DNA of 64,000 nt from Clostridiales bacterium (lineage in GTDB: Bacteria; Bacillota; Clostridia; Oscillospirales; CAG-272). The DNA lies in contig DULN01000010.1 of NCBI GenBank assembly GCA_012840355.1, positions 162,683 through 226,682 on the forward strand. The letters are read 5' to 3'. Position numbers and translations under genes: made by a program. Under the pieces are notes generated by a model, which was not told the origin of the DNA, searched no databases, and was given only the letters and a program-made list of their open reading frames with translations. Within the stretch, counting starts at the first letter, position 1, and each line of letters starts with the position of its first letter. Shown piece after piece: positions 44,584 through 54,033 of this stretch.

Positions 44584-45117
44584 TTATTCTTTATCCGACG
44601 GCACTATTAAACCGTAGTTGTTGTCCTTACGCTTGTAAACAACGTTGGGTTCGCCCGTTTCGGCGTTGATGAAGAGGTAGAACGCGTGGTCAAGAAGGTT
44701 CATCTGAAGTATAGCCTCTTCTGGCGACATCTGCTTTATCGGGAACTCTTTTACGCGGATTTTAAACTCCCCTTCTTCCTCAACAGGTTCGACCGTCGTG
44801 GCAGCGTCGGGCACAAACGCGCCTTCGCGTAGCCTTTTTTCAAGGCGGGTCTTGTTTTTCCGTATCTGGCGCTCGATGGCTTCCATAGCCCTGTCAAAGG
44901 CGTTTAGGAAGGTGGAGTCTTCCTGCTCGCTGCGGAAAATGGTGCCGCCCGAGGTGATGGTAAGCTCCAAAATGTCCTTCCCGCGCTCATGCCTAAGCTT
45001 GATGCTTGCCACCGCGTCGTCACGGAAGAACTTGTCGAACTTTGCAAGCTTTTTCTCAAACCACGCCTTGAGGTCGTCGGTAACTTCTACGCGTCTGCCT
45101 ACTACGTTGATCTTCAT
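44584..45117 (-). CDS. hpf: Ribosome hibernation promoting factor, long form
   Basis: 177 residues. N-terminal HPF/YfiA domain (MKINVVGRRVEVTDDLKAW, IKLRHERGKDILELTI) and the C-terminal dimerisation domain of long HPF (VKEFPIKQMSPEEAILQM, HAFYLFINAETGEPNVVYKRKDNNYGLI). Forms 100S ribosome dimers in resting cells. Start 45117 has AAGGAG nine bases upstream; an earlier in-frame ATG (45141) lies before that site. Stand-alone gene. Confidence 0.95.
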   Translation of the reverse strand: MKINVVGRRVEVTDDLKAWFEKKLAKFDKFFRDDAVASIKLRHERGKDILELTITSGGTIFRSEQEDSTFLNAFDRAMEAIERQIRKNKTRLEKRLREGAFVPDAATTVEPVEEEGEFKIRVKEFPIKQMSPEEAILQMNLLDHAFYLFINAETGEPNVVYKRKDNNYGLIVPSDKE

Positions 45118-45289
45118 ACCCGTACCGTCTCCTTTGCCCATTATTTTGGTGCAGTATAATTATATCATCTAGTTTTTCCAAAATTAAAAGCAATCCTTGA
45201 AACAAATATAAAATTTTATTAAATAATAATGCCTTTTAGGGACAAGCTCAACGCCGCGCCGAAGAAGCGTTATGAGCCGATTATTCAGC

Positions 45290-45318
45290 TTGACAACAAA
45301 TTGGCGGAAAGTTATAAT
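45290..45318 (+). promoter_or_regulatory. Promoter of the purD operon
   Basis: TTGACA (45290-45295), 17-base spacer, TATAAT (45313-45318). The gap 45118-45396 shows nothing else; the 70-base leader is AT-rich without a guanine riboswitch or Pur box. Confidence 0.8.
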
Positions 45319-45396
45319 TGAAGGTAAAAGATGTGCATTGAGTAATACATATACTCGCCAAAATAAAGAAAAATTAATTAAGGGTATGCTTGCGAG

Positions 45397-46665
45397 ATGA
45401 GCAAAGTTGACGTCTTTGTGGTTGGCGGCGGCGGCCGCGAACACGCGATTGTAAAAAAACTTAGCGAAAGCCCGCGCTGCGGGAAACTATACGCCGCACC
45501 GGGAAACGCGGGGATAGCAAGGCTGGCAAAGTGCCTGCCTGTCGCCGCGACAGACCTTGACGGAGTGGTTGCAGCCGCGCGGGAGCTTGGCGTCGGCTGC
45601 GTTTTCGTGGCGCCCGACGACCCGCTTGCGATGGGGCTTGTGGACAGGCTCACTGCCGCGGGCATTCGGGCGTTTGGCCCCACAGCCGCGGCTGCAGAAA
45701 TAGAGGGAAGCAAAGTTTTCGCCAAAAACCTCATGAAAAAATACGGCATCCCGACCGCAGCGTACGAGGTGTTCTCTGACCCCGACGAGGCGGCGGCGTA
45801 TGTGAAGGGCGCCGGCAAATATCCGGTAGTAGTAAAAGCCGACGGGCTTGCGCTCGGCAAAGGCGCGATAATCGCGCAGGACTATGAGGAAGCGGCGCGC
45901 GCGATAGACTCGATAATGCGCGAGAAGGCATTCGGGCGCTCGGGCGACAGGATTGTGGTGGAGGAGTACCTCACCGGTCCGGAGCTGACCGTGCTCGCGT
46001 TTACCGATGGGAGGACCGTCGTGCCGATGGTGTCCGCCCAAGACCATAAAAAGGTATACGACGGCGACAGGGGCCCCAACACCGGCGGTATGGGAGCGAT
46101 CGCGCCTAGCCCGCACTTTACGCCTGAGCTTGCCGAGCGTTGCACGAGAGAGATTTTTATTCCGACCATCGAGGCAATGCGGGCGGAAGGCAGGGTGTTC
46201 AAGGGCGTTATTTACTTTCAGATGATGATTGCCAAAGACGGCCCGAAGGTCATCGAGTACAACGCGCGGTTCGGCGACCCCGAGGCGCAAGTCGTGCTAC
46301 CGCTTATGAAGGCCGACCTTATAGACGTAATGGACGCCGTCATAGACGGCAGGCTCGATGAAATAAAAATCGAGTGGGACAGCCGCACCGCCGTCTGCGT
46401 CTGCATGGCGAGCGCGGGCTATCCCGGCAAATACGAAAAGGGTTTCCCGATATTTGGGCTTGACGACGTATCCGGAGAAGACATATACGTTTACCATGCC
46501 GGCACGGCCGAAAAAGACGGCAAAATCGTCACCGCGGGCGGGCGCGTGCTCGGCGTCACGGCGCTTGGCGCCACGCTCAAAGAAGCCAGGGCGAAAGCGT
46601 ATGCCGGCGTCGCAAAAATAAAATTTGAAGGCGCACATTATCGGGCCGATATAGGCCGAGTATAA
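45397..46665 (+). CDS. purD: Phosphoribosylamine-glycine ligase (GARS)
   Basis: 422 residues; second step of purine synthesis. N-domain VFVVGGGGREHAI, ATP-grasp with KADGLALGKGA, DHKKVYDGDRGPNTGGMGA and YNARFGDPEAQ, and the C-terminal domain ASAGYPGKYEKG. Other pur genes are not next to it. Weak ribosome-binding site. Four bases separate it from the RpiR gene. Confidence 0.96.
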   Translation: MSKVDVFVVGGGGREHAIVKKLSESPRCGKLYAAPGNAGIARLAKCLPVAATDLDGVVAAARELGVGCVFVAPDDPLAMGLVDRLTAAGIRAFGPTAAAAEIEGSKVFAKNLMKKYGIPTAAYEVFSDPDEAAAYVKGAGKYPVVVKADGLALGKGAIIAQDYEEAARAIDSIMREKAFGRSGDRIVVEEYLTGPELTVLAFTDGRTVVPMVSAQDHKKVYDGDRGPNTGGMGAIAPSPHFTPELAERCTREIFIPTIEAMRAEGRVFKGVIYFQMMIAKDGPKVIEYNARFGDPEAQVVLPLMKADLIDVMDAVIDGRLDEIKIEWDSRTAVCVCMASAGYPGKYEKGFPIFGLDDVSGEDIYVYHAGTAEKDGKIVTAGGRVLGVTALGATLKEARAKAYAGVAKIKFEGAHYRADIGRV

Positions 46666-46669
46666 ATAT

Positions 46670-47530
46670 ATGAAGAAAAATGTATTAAACCAAATCAAAA
46701 CCATGATGCCCCAGCTGTCGAAAGGGCAGCGCGCGATAGGGCAGTTTATACTAAATTCATACGACCGCGCCGCGTATCTTACCGCCGCAAAACTCGGCGA
46801 AGAGGTCGGCGTTTCGGAATCCACCGTCGTAAGGTTTGCGAACGCATTGGGCTACGAGAGCTACCCGGCACTGCAGGAATCGCTGCGTGAGATTATCCGC
46901 ACGATGCTCACATCAAAGCAGCGGCTGAGCGTGACCGGCGAGCGGCTCGGCGACGGCGACATACTCGAGCAGGTGATGAACTCCGACATGAAGAGGCTGC
47001 GCGCGACTCTCGAGACCATCTCGCGGGAGGATTTTAACCGCGCGGTCGACATGCTGCTCGGAGCCCGGCGCATCTATATAATCGGGATGCGCTCGTCGGC
47101 GTCGCTTGCGACGTTCGCGCACTTTTATTTCAGGCTGATTTTCGAGGAGACCCAGCTTGTCCAGACGACAAGCGGCAGCGAGATATTCGAGAGCCTCTTG
47201 CGCATCAAGCCTGACGACGTCGTGCTTGCGATTTCATTCCCGCGCTACTCGAAGCGCATTATAAATGCGGTCGAGTACTCGAAATTGCGCGGCGCGAGCG
47301 TCATCGCGCTGACCGACAGCCCCGACTCTCCGATTGCGATACCTGCCGACTGCAGGCTGCTCGCGAAAAGCGAGATGGCGTCGTTTGTCGACACTCTCGT
47401 CGCGCCGCTGTCGATTATAAACGCGCTGATTGTAGCGATAGCGCAGAAGAAGCGCGCCGAGCTTTCCGAGCTGTTCGACGAGCTTGAGGCGATTTGGGAC
47501 CGCTACGACGTATATGACAAAAGGATATAA
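46670..47530 (+). CDS. RpiR/MurR-family transcriptional regulator (HTH plus SIS)
   Basis: 286 residues. RpiR-type HTH in residues 1-80 (QLSKGQRAIGQFIL, LGEEVGVSESTVVRFANALGY), then a sugar-isomerase SIS domain about 125-260 (RRIYIIGMRSSASLA, DDVVLAISFPRYSKR). Senses a phosphosugar and controls sugar or amino-sugar genes. No sugar operon is adjacent, so targets are elsewhere, possibly the GH or binding-protein genes of this window (inference). Confidence 0.9.
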   Translation: MKKNVLNQIKTMMPQLSKGQRAIGQFILNSYDRAAYLTAAKLGEEVGVSESTVVRFANALGYESYPALQESLREIIRTMLTSKQRLSVTGERLGDGDILEQVMNSDMKRLRATLETISREDFNRAVDMLLGARRIYIIGMRSSASLATFAHFYFRLIFEETQLVQTTSGSEIFESLLRIKPDDVVLAISFPRYSKRIINAVEYSKLRGASVIALTDSPDSPIAIPADCRLLAKSEMASFVDTLVAPLSIINALIVAIAQKKRAELSELFDELEAIWDRYDVYDKRI

Positions 47531-47553
47531 ATTTGACATAAGGCGGTGGGCCG

Positions 47554-48786
47554 ATGCCGCCGAATAAAGTAGCGGTGGTAGGCGGCGGGCCGGCGGGGAT
47601 GGCGGCGGCGATATTCGCGGCGGAGTTGGGCGCGGAGGTCACGCTGTTTGAGAAAAAGGACAGGCTCGGAATAAAGCTTGGCATCACCGGCAACGGGCGA
47701 TGCAACCTGACAAACAACCGCCCGCCCGACGAGTTTTTAAGATATGTGCCGACAAACCCCCGGTTTTTGTACTCGTCGCTTTACGCGTTCCCGCCGCAAA
47801 AGCTGATGGAGTGGATTGAGTCGCTCGGCGTGCCGCTAAAAACAGAGCGCGGCGGGCGGGTGTTCCCGGCATCGAACCGCGGCTCGGACGTGGTAGGTGC
47901 GCTGCGCAGTGAAGTGGAGCGCCGCGCGAGGGTGATACACGAGCGCGTCACCGGAATTCTCGCCGAGGGCGGTGCGGTGCGGGGCATTAGCACCGCGTCC
48001 GAAAAGCTAGAGTTTGACCGCGTCATCGTCGCGACCGGCGGGATGTCGTACCCCAAAACCGGTTCGGAAGGCGACGGATACAGGTTCGCCGAGGCGCTTG
48101 GCATCGAAGTCGTCCCGCCGAAGCCGGCGCTTGTCCCGCTTGAAACCGTGGAGCGCTGGTGCGCCGAAGCGATGGGCGTCTCGCTCGGCGACGTGAGGCT
48201 CAGCCTAATAGATACAGAGAGCGGCAAAGCCGTATACGAGGATACCGGCGAGCTGCTATTCACGCATTTCGGCATCAGCGGGCCGCTCGTGCTTACGGCG
48301 TCGTCATACCTAAAAGATTTTCGCCCCGGGAGATACCAAGCAAAACTCGACCTTTTCCCGGCGCTCGACGCGAAAAGCCTTGACGCGCGCGTGCTTTCGG
48401 AGTTTGCGAAGTACCCAAACCGCGACCTTGCAAACGCGCTCGACGGCATATTGCCAAACAAGCTTATAAACGTAATAGTAAAGCTTTCGGGCGCAGACCC
48501 GCACCGCAAAGTGCATCAGGTGACTAAGGCGGAGCGCGCCGCGATTGTGGAGCAACTAAAAAGCCTGACCTGCACCATAAAGCGCACGAGGCTGATTGAG
48601 GAGGCAACGGTTACTTCGGGCGGGATTAAGGTTACCGAGCTTGACCCGAAAACGATGGAGTGCAAGAAAGTCCGGGGGCTGTATTTTGCGGGCGAAGTGA
48701 TTGACGTCGACGCCTTCACGGGCGGGTTTAACCTGCAGATAGCGTTCTGTACCGGCCGCGCCGCAGGCGTAGCCGCAGCGAAATAG
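47554..48786 (+). CDS. NAD(P)/FAD-dependent oxidoreductase, HI0933/YhiN family
   Basis: 410 residues. FAD Rossmann motif VAVVGGGPAGMAAAI, ITGNGRCNLTNN (family hallmark), GGMSYPKTGSEGDGY, LLFTHFGISGPL and the C-terminal GLYFAGEVIDVDAFTGGFNLQIAF. The family is conserved and usually next to cmk in Clostridia, as here; the reaction is unknown. ATG 47554 with GGCGGTGGG-type site upstream. Confidence 0.92.
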   Translation: MPPNKVAVVGGGPAGMAAAIFAAELGAEVTLFEKKDRLGIKLGITGNGRCNLTNNRPPDEFLRYVPTNPRFLYSSLYAFPPQKLMEWIESLGVPLKTERGGRVFPASNRGSDVVGALRSEVERRARVIHERVTGILAEGGAVRGISTASEKLEFDRVIVATGGMSYPKTGSEGDGYRFAEALGIEVVPPKPALVPLETVERWCAEAMGVSLGDVRLSLIDTESGKAVYEDTGELLFTHFGISGPLVLTASSYLKDFRPGRYQAKLDLFPALDAKSLDARVLSEFAKYPNRDLANALDGILPNKLINVIVKLSGADPHRKVHQVTKAERAAIVEQLKSLTCTIKRTRLIEEATVTSGGIKVTELDPKTMECKKVRGLYFAGEVIDVDAFTGGFNLQIAFCTGRAAGVAAAK

Positions 48787-48847
48787 TGAAAACCACGCGC
48801 GAACTCGCGCGACTTTATATATAAATGAAAGCAACACCGAGGTAAAT

Positions 48848-49528
48848 ATGAGCTACAGCATAGCAATCGACGGGCCTTCCGGAGCCGGCAAAAGCGTTTT
48901 GGCTAAGGGCCTTGCGAAAGAGCTTGGCTTCAAATACGTCGACACCGGCGCCATATACCGCTCGGTCGGGTATTATATGTACGAGCACGGCGTGGATGTC
49001 ACAGATGAAAAAGCGGTAGAAAAAGCGCTTGAGGGCGTCGAGATTAAGCTCGACTACTCGACCGGCATCCAGCGCGTGCTTGTCAATGGGATCGATTATG
49101 GCGATAAAATCAGGCTGCCAGAGATTTCAATGTACGCGTCAGCGGTCGGAAAGATACCGGCGGTGAGGGAAAAGCTGCTAGACGTGCAGAGAGACGCGGC
49201 AAAGCATAATGACACCGTCATGGACGGCAGGGATATAGGCACGGTGGTTTTGCCGAATGCCGACGTTAAGATATTCCTTTCGGCAAGTCTTGACGACCGG
49301 GCGTACCGGCGCTGGCGCGAGCTTAAACAAAAAGGGGTAAACACCACTCTAGAGGAGGTGCGCGCAGACATGCACCGGCGCGACCTGCAGGACTCCACCC
49401 GCGCGCTCGCGCCCTGCGTGCCCGCCGAGGACGCTGTGCTGCTGGACAATACAGGCATGGAGCCTGATGAGACTCTCGCGCTGGCGCTCGAAATAGTCCG
49501 CTCGAAGCTGGGTGAACCGATAAAGTGA
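48848..49528 (+). CDS. cmk: Cytidylate kinase
   Basis: 226 residues; phosphorylates CMP and dCMP. P-loop DGPSGAGKS, YVDTGAIYR, MDGRDIGTVVLP, KIFLSASLDDRAYRRW and RDLQDSTRALAP are all standard. ATG 48848; stop overlaps the GTG of plsC. The cmk-plsC-ispH order is typical of Clostridia. Confidence 0.96.
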   Translation: MSYSIAIDGPSGAGKSVLAKGLAKELGFKYVDTGAIYRSVGYYMYEHGVDVTDEKAVEKALEGVEIKLDYSTGIQRVLVNGIDYGDKIRLPEISMYASAVGKIPAVREKLLDVQRDAAKHNDTVMDGRDIGTVVLPNADVKIFLSASLDDRAYRRWRELKQKGVNTTLEEVRADMHRRDLQDSTRALAPCVPAEDAVLLDNTGMEPDETLALALEIVRSKLGEPIK

Positions 49529-50127
49529 AAGGGCTATACGCATGGGGTTATAAATACCTGCGGCCGCTGGTTTTGAAGCTTTTCAACATCCACATCACCG
49601 GCTCCGAAAATGAGCCACCGGAGGGCGGCTGCCTTGTTTGCGCGAACCATATTTCGAACTTTGACGTCATAGTGCTCGCTGCCTCGCTCAAGCGCCAGCT
49701 GCGCTATCTTGCGAAAGCAGAGCTGTTCCGCGTGCCGATTTTGCGCAGCATTGTAAAAGCGCTCGGCGCGTTCCCGATACGGCGAGGGGAAGGGGACGTC
49801 GGTGCGATTAAAACGACACTGAAGCTCCTTGAGCAGGGCGAGATGGTGGGCTTCTACCCGCAGGGCACGCGCCATATCGGCGTCGACCCGCGCGGCACGC
49901 CAATAAAGCACGGCATTGCGATGGTCGCAACGCGCGCGAACGTGCCGGTGCTGCCGGTATGCATACAGACTAAAAACTTTAAGATTGTGCCTTTCCGGCG
50001 CATCGACGTGCGCATAGGCAAGCCGATATATCCGGAGGAGTTCGGGCTTTCGGCCCGATCTCCCGACGAATACAAGCGCATATCAGAATACATTTTTAAA
50101 AAAATCACCGATATGATAGAGGACTGA
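49525..50127 (+). CDS. plsC: 1-acyl-sn-glycerol-3-phosphate acyltransferase
   Basis: 200 residues; makes phosphatidic acid. NHISNFD (NHx4D), LGAFPIRRGEGD, and FYPQGTRH, where Glu of the usual EGTR is Gln. Starts with GTG overlapping the cmk stop (GTGA) and ends five bases before ispH. Confidence 0.93.
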   Translation: MKGLYAWGYKYLRPLVLKLFNIHITGSENEPPEGGCLVCANHISNFDVIVLAASLKRQLRYLAKAELFRVPILRSIVKALGAFPIRRGEGDVGAIKTTLKLLEQGEMVGFYPQGTRHIGVDPRGTPIKHGIAMVATRANVPVLPVCIQTKNFKIVPFRRIDVRIGKPIYPEEFGLSARSPDEYKRISEYIFKKITDMIED

Positions 50128-50132
50128 CCGGC

Positions 50133-52262
50133 ATGGAAATCATAGTTGCCAAGCGCGCCGGATTCTGCTACGGCGTCAGCCGGGCTGTCGAGACCGTGCG
50201 GCGGCTAATCGACGAAAACAAAGACGGCAAAACTAGGGTCTACACGCTTGGCAAGCTGATACACAACCCTACTATAATCGGAGAGCTTGAGGCTCAGGGC
50301 GTGCGCGCCGTAAACGAAGATGAAATAGAGGCGCTTGCGGCAGGCTCATCGCCCGAGCGTCCCGTTATGCTTGTCACGCGCGCGCACGGCGTGACAAAGG
50401 AAGTATCGGAAAAGCTTTGCGAGCTTGCGGAAAAATACCCACACTTTTCATTCGTCGACTGCACATGCCCGTCGGTCCATAGGATACACCGGCTTGTGGC
50501 GAGGCATCCGGGTGCGTTGACGGTCATTATGGGCGACGAGCAGCATCCGGAAGTCGTTGGCATACGCAGCTTCGCCGACGGGCCGGTTTTTGTTTTCCGT
50601 TCGGCTGAGGAGCTTGAGCAGGGGCTTGACTCCATAAAAAAACTGGCGGACGAAGGCGGCCGCGACGTCATAATGGTCGCGCAGACGACGCATTTGCTCA
50701 AAGACTATAAAATTTCTCAAAAAATTATTAAAAGGGTATATACAAACGCCAAAATTTTTGATACAATATGCAGAGTGACGGAGAATCGGCAAGCGGAGGC
50801 CGACGAGCTTTCCAAAAAAGTCGACCTGATGATAGTGGTCGGCGGAAAAAACAGCTCAAACACAAACCGGCTTTACGAAACTGCAAAGCGTAACGGTACC
50901 CCTACGCTGCTTATCGAAACCGTATCCGAGCTGCGGGAATGGCTTGCGTCGTCCGCCGGTGCGGGCCGGACGTCGCTACCTGTATATAAAGTGGGAATCA
51001 CCGCCGGCGCATCGACGCCGCGCGGCATTATTGAGGAGGTCAAAACACTAATGGCAGAGCAGGAAAAAAACCTGACAGCCGCAACAGCGGCAGTTACCGC
51101 GAACGGAATTGACGAGAACGATTTCGCGGGCTTACTTGAAGAATCGCTTAAAACAATAGATAAAGGTGATATCGTAAGCGGAATAGTCACATTCGTATCC
51201 CCTGCGGAAGTCCACGTGGACTTGGGGACGAAGTTTACAGGCATAATCCCGCAGTCCGAGATATCGGATGACCCGGCATATGACGTTACCCAAGAGCTCA
51301 AAGTGGGCGATGAGATAAAGGCAGTCGTAACCCAGGTAAGCGACAGGGACGGCACCGCGATACTTTCCAAAAAGCGCGCAGACGGCATTGTCGCATGGCA
51401 AAAGGTGCTCGACGCATACCGCAACGGTAGCATAATCGAGGGGAAAGTGACGGAAGCCATCAAGGGCGGCGTTATGCTCGACGTCGGTGGAGTAAAGCTC
51501 TTTGTGCCCGCGTCGCAGTCGGGAGTTGGGCGCGGACAAGACGTCTCGACGCTCGTCGGCACAAGGCAGCGCGCCCGCATCATAGAGCTTGACGAGCGCC
51601 GCCGCCGCGCCGTCGCGTCGATTGCCGTCGTTAAACGCGAAGAGCGCAAAGCGCTTGAGGAGCAGTTCTGGGCGAATATCGAGGTTGGCAAGAAATACAC
51701 CGGCCGCGTCAAATCGCTGACATCGTACGGGGCATTTGTCGATCTCGGCGGCGTGGACGGCATGGTGCACAACACCGAGCTTTCGTGGAACCGCATCAAA
51801 GACCCCTCCGAAGTGGTCAATGTCGGCGACGTCATCGACGTGTATGTGAAGGATTTCGACCGCGAGCGCAAGCGCATCTCGCTCACCTATAAGACCGACG
51901 AGACCAACCCGTGGAAGATATTCACCACGAAGTATAAGGTAGGCGACGTTGCCGATGTCAAGATAGTGACGCTCACGTCCTTCGGCGCGTTTGCCGAGGT
52001 CGTGCCTGGCGTCGATGGGCTTATCCATATTTCGCAGCTCGCCGACCACCGCGTCCAGAAACCTGCGGAGGCTGTCAAAGTCGGCGATGTCGTAAAAGTG
52101 AAGATTACAGACATAGATTACGAAAACCAGAAGATAAGCCTCTCGATCCGCGCGCTGCTTGAGGAGGAAAAAGAAAAGGCGGCAAGCGAAGCCGAGACCG
52201 ATCCAAGCCAGCCGGTCTACTCGACGGACAACCCTCCTGCCGAGGTTGAAGAAAACGAATAA
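50133..52262 (+). CDS. ispH: IspH fused to S1 RNA-binding domains (HMBPP reductase / ribosomal protein S1-like)
   Basis: 709 residues. Residues 1-290 are IspH, the last enzyme of the MEP isoprenoid route; the cluster ligands are C12, C112 and C213, with the same spacing as in E. coli IspH, plus THGV-like RAHGVTKEV. A linker then four S1 OB-folds (about 350-690): DIVSGIVTFVSPAEVHVDLG, GSIIEGKVTEAIKGGVMLDV, GRVKSLTSYGAFVDLGGVDG and VKIVTLTSFGAFAEVVPGVDG. Acidic tail. The fusion is well known in Clostridia and gives the S1 protein of these bacteria. Confidence 0.95.
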   Translation: MEIIVAKRAGFCYGVSRAVETVRRLIDENKDGKTRVYTLGKLIHNPTIIGELEAQGVRAVNEDEIEALAAGSSPERPVMLVTRAHGVTKEVSEKLCELAEKYPHFSFVDCTCPSVHRIHRLVARHPGALTVIMGDEQHPEVVGIRSFADGPVFVFRSAEELEQGLDSIKKLADEGGRDVIMVAQTTHLLKDYKISQKIIKRVYTNAKIFDTICRVTENRQAEADELSKKVDLMIVVGGKNSSNTNRLYETAKRNGTPTLLIETVSELREWLASSAGAGRTSLPVYKVGITAGASTPRGIIEEVKTLMAEQEKNLTAATAAVTANGIDENDFAGLLEESLKTIDKGDIVSGIVTFVSPAEVHVDLGTKFTGIIPQSEISDDPAYDVTQELKVGDEIKAVVTQVSDRDGTAILSKKRADGIVAWQKVLDAYRNGSIIEGKVTEAIKGGVMLDVGGVKLFVPASQSGVGRGQDVSTLVGTRQRARIIELDERRRRAVASIAVVKREERKALEEQFWANIEVGKKYTGRVKSLTSYGAFVDLGGVDGMVHNTELSWNRIKDPSEVVNVGDVIDVYVKDFDRERKRISLTYKTDETNPWKIFTTKYKVGDVADVKIVTLTSFGAFAEVVPGVDGLIHISQLADHRVQKPAEAVKVGDVVKVKITDIDYENQKISLSIRALLEEEKEKAASEAETDPSQPVYSTDNPPAEVEENE

Positions 52263-52273
52263 TGAATAAATAA

Positions 52274-52312
52274 GCCCGTTATCCTAGCTTTTTGGGATAA
52301 CGGGCGTTTTTT
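52274..52312 (+). terminator. Terminator after ispH-S1
   Basis: Eleven-pair stem GCCCGTTATCC / GGATAACGGGC and six T. Confidence 0.9.
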
Positions 52313-52325
52313 GCCCTCGAGGGCT

Positions 52326-53213
52326 TTATTCCTCTGGTCTGTTGGACAGCTTGTCCAAAAACTCCTTAAGCCGCAGCGCCGCGCTTTTCAGCTCGTTTTT
52401 TGAATATGCCTTGCCCCAGCGTGCGTGCGCGTCGGCGACGGCGTCTCGGAGCGTCCCGCCGCGTTTTATCAAGCTGTCAAAAAGCAGCGCCTCGGGCGAG
52501 ATTTGTTCGGATTTTTCCTCTTTCGCCTTAGCCGGCGGCAGCCGCATCACAAGGGTATACTCGCCTTTTTCAGCCGCGGGGTTTGCTATAAGCTCCGTCA
52601 GCACCGACTCGGGCGAGCCGCGGTAGATGCGCTCGTGCAGCTTTGTAAGGTCGTTGCATAGGCAAAGCTCGGCATTCGGCAAGCGCTCGGCAATCATCCC
52701 CAGAGTCTTTTTTATGCGCATCGGCGACTCGAAAATAACAAAAACCCTTATATCCGAGCGCGCGAGCCGCTCGAGAAACTCCGCGGCCTCGCCCTGTTCG
52801 CGCGGGAAAAAGCCATAGAACGAAAACGAGTCAATTTCAAACCCGGACACCGAGAGCGCGGTGGCAACCGCCGACGGCCCGCACACTCCTATGACCTCAA
52901 TGCCCTCGCGCACGGCGGCGCTCACGAGCGCCCAGCCGGGGTCGGAGATGCAGGGCGTACCCGCGTCTGACACAAGCGCGATGTTTTTTCCGGCGAGCAG
53001 CTCCGAAACGAGCGCTTTTGCCTGCTCGCGCTCGTTGAACTTGTGGTTTGAAACGGTGCGCCCGTGAAGGCCAAGCAGCGAAAGCAGCTTTCCGGTGCTG
53101 CGGGTATCCTCGGCTGCGATAATGTCAACTTCTTGTAAAACATTTTTCGCGCGCTCGGTGATGTCCCCAAGGTTGCCAATCGGCGTAGCCACGACGTAAA
53201 GCTTTCCCGGCAT
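52326..53213 (-). CDS. rsmI: 16S rRNA (cytidine-1402 2'-O)-methyltransferase
   Basis: 295 residues. YVVATPIGNLGDITERA, AAEDTRSTGKLLS, NEREQAKALVSELL, ALVSDAGTPCISDPGW, FYGFFPRE and the EFPHR-like FVIFESPMRI are the RsmI core. Start 53213 behind GGGAG. A GC-rich hairpin (about 53237-53275, CCGGGGCA / TGCCCCGG) sits upstream, without a T run. Confidence 0.93.
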   Translation of the reverse strand: MPGKLYVVATPIGNLGDITERAKNVLQEVDIIAAEDTRSTGKLLSLLGLHGRTVSNHKFNEREQAKALVSELLAGKNIALVSDAGTPCISDPGWALVSAAVREGIEVIGVCGPSAVATALSVSGFEIDSFSFYGFFPREQGEAAEFLERLARSDIRVFVIFESPMRIKKTLGMIAERLPNAELCLCNDLTKLHERIYRGSPESVLTELIANPAAEKGEYTLVMRLPPAKAKEEKSEQISPEALLFDSLIKRGGTLRDAVADAHARWGKAYSKNELKSAALRLKEFLDKLSNRPEE

Positions 53214-53330
53214 CGTTTTTCTCCCTCTGACGCAATGCCGGGGCAAATCGGCTTTTTGCCGGCTGCCCCGGGCTAAATTATTTATTTAAGTTTAAGTTTC
53301 AAAACAAGCTATTGTTGTAAAGCGCGGGAT

Positions 53331-53624
53331 TTAGTCAAGCGCCACCACGGTAAAGCTCTCTTTGGTGCGGGGCGCCGCCATGCAGCGCTCCATTTCTGCC
53401 GCCCAGCGCTTGTAGTGCTCGGTGGTCTTGTGATACTCGACCGCCGCCTCGTCTTTGAAAACCTCATAGAGGATATACTTGTTGGGGTCGCTTGCGCTGT
53501 TCAGCACGTCGAACCTCACGTTGCCAGGCTCGCGGCGCGAGTTCTCGTGGTTATAGCGCGTTACCTCCTCAAAAACCTCGCGCATTTCCGGCTTGACGGT
53601 GACGGTTACGATATTTACTATCAT
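53331..53624 (-). CDS. ABM-domain putative quinol monooxygenase
   Basis: 97 residues, antibiotic-biosynthesis-monooxygenase fold (dimeric ferredoxin-like): IVTVTVKPEMREVFEEV, HENSRREPGNVRFDVL, YILYEVFKDEAAVEYHKTTEHYKRW. Members include YgiN and LsrG, which act on quinols or small metabolites. Starts one base after the stop of the VOC gene, third gene of a tight operon headed by a Gfo/Idh dehydrogenase. Confidence 0.87.
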   Translation of the reverse strand: MIVNIVTVTVKPEMREVFEEVTRYNHENSRREPGNVRFDVLNSASDPNKYILYEVFKDEAAVEYHKTTEHYKRWAAEMERCMAAPRTKESFTVVALD

Positions 53625-53625
53625 T

Positions 53626-54033
53626 TTAACCCACCACTTTGAAAAATTCAACTTCTTCGCCCGACGGGCCATATACGAACGCGACGCGCAGCGTCATGGG
53701 CTTGGGCTGGGAAGCCACCGGCACGGTGGTCGGCTCCATTTTGGGCTTCGCGCCGGCTTTGACAGCAGCCGCGAACGCGGCGTCGACGTCGTCGCATTTG
53801 AGCGCCAGATGCATGTAGCGGCCTACTTCCGCGTGCTCGGCGCCGCCGGCGAAAAGCTCGAGAATTGTGCCGTCGCCGATGTCGAGCATCACGATGCGGC
53901 CGTCGCCCTCTCCCCATGCGGCGACCTGCTGCATGCCGAGGCCTTCGGTGTAAAATTTCAGGGATTCTTCAAAATCGTGCGCTTTGAGCGCGATATGGTG
54001 GAACCCGAGACCGGGTATGACTTTGTTAGCCAT
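53626..54033 (-). CDS. VOC (glyoxalase/dioxygenase-fold) protein
   Basis: 135 residues. GLGFHHIALKAHDFEESLKFY, MLDIGDGTILELF, HLALKCDDVDAAFAAA and FVYGPSGEEVEFF form two babab modules of the vicinal-oxygen-chelate fold with potential metal ligands (His, Glu). An AAGGAG seven bases before ATG 54033 argues for separate translation, although the reading frame is open all the way from the membrane protein upstream (see 53626-54810). Confidence 0.85.
   Translation of the reverse strand: MANKVIPGLGFHHIALKAHDFEESLKFYTEGLGMQQVAAWGEGDGRIVMLDIGDGTILELFAGGAEHAEVGRYMHLALKCDDVDAAFAAAVKAGAKPKMEPTTVPVASQPKPMTLRVAFVYGPSGEEVEFFKVVG

Noticed and set aside
45184..45444. An 86-codon minus-strand frame upstream of purD
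   Set aside because: It overlaps the purD promoter and start, has no ribosome-binding site and no protein-like features.
50133..52262. IspH-S1 fusion as a novel gene fusion
   Set aside because: The fusion with the cmk-plsC neighbourhood is a known, widespread arrangement in Clostridia.
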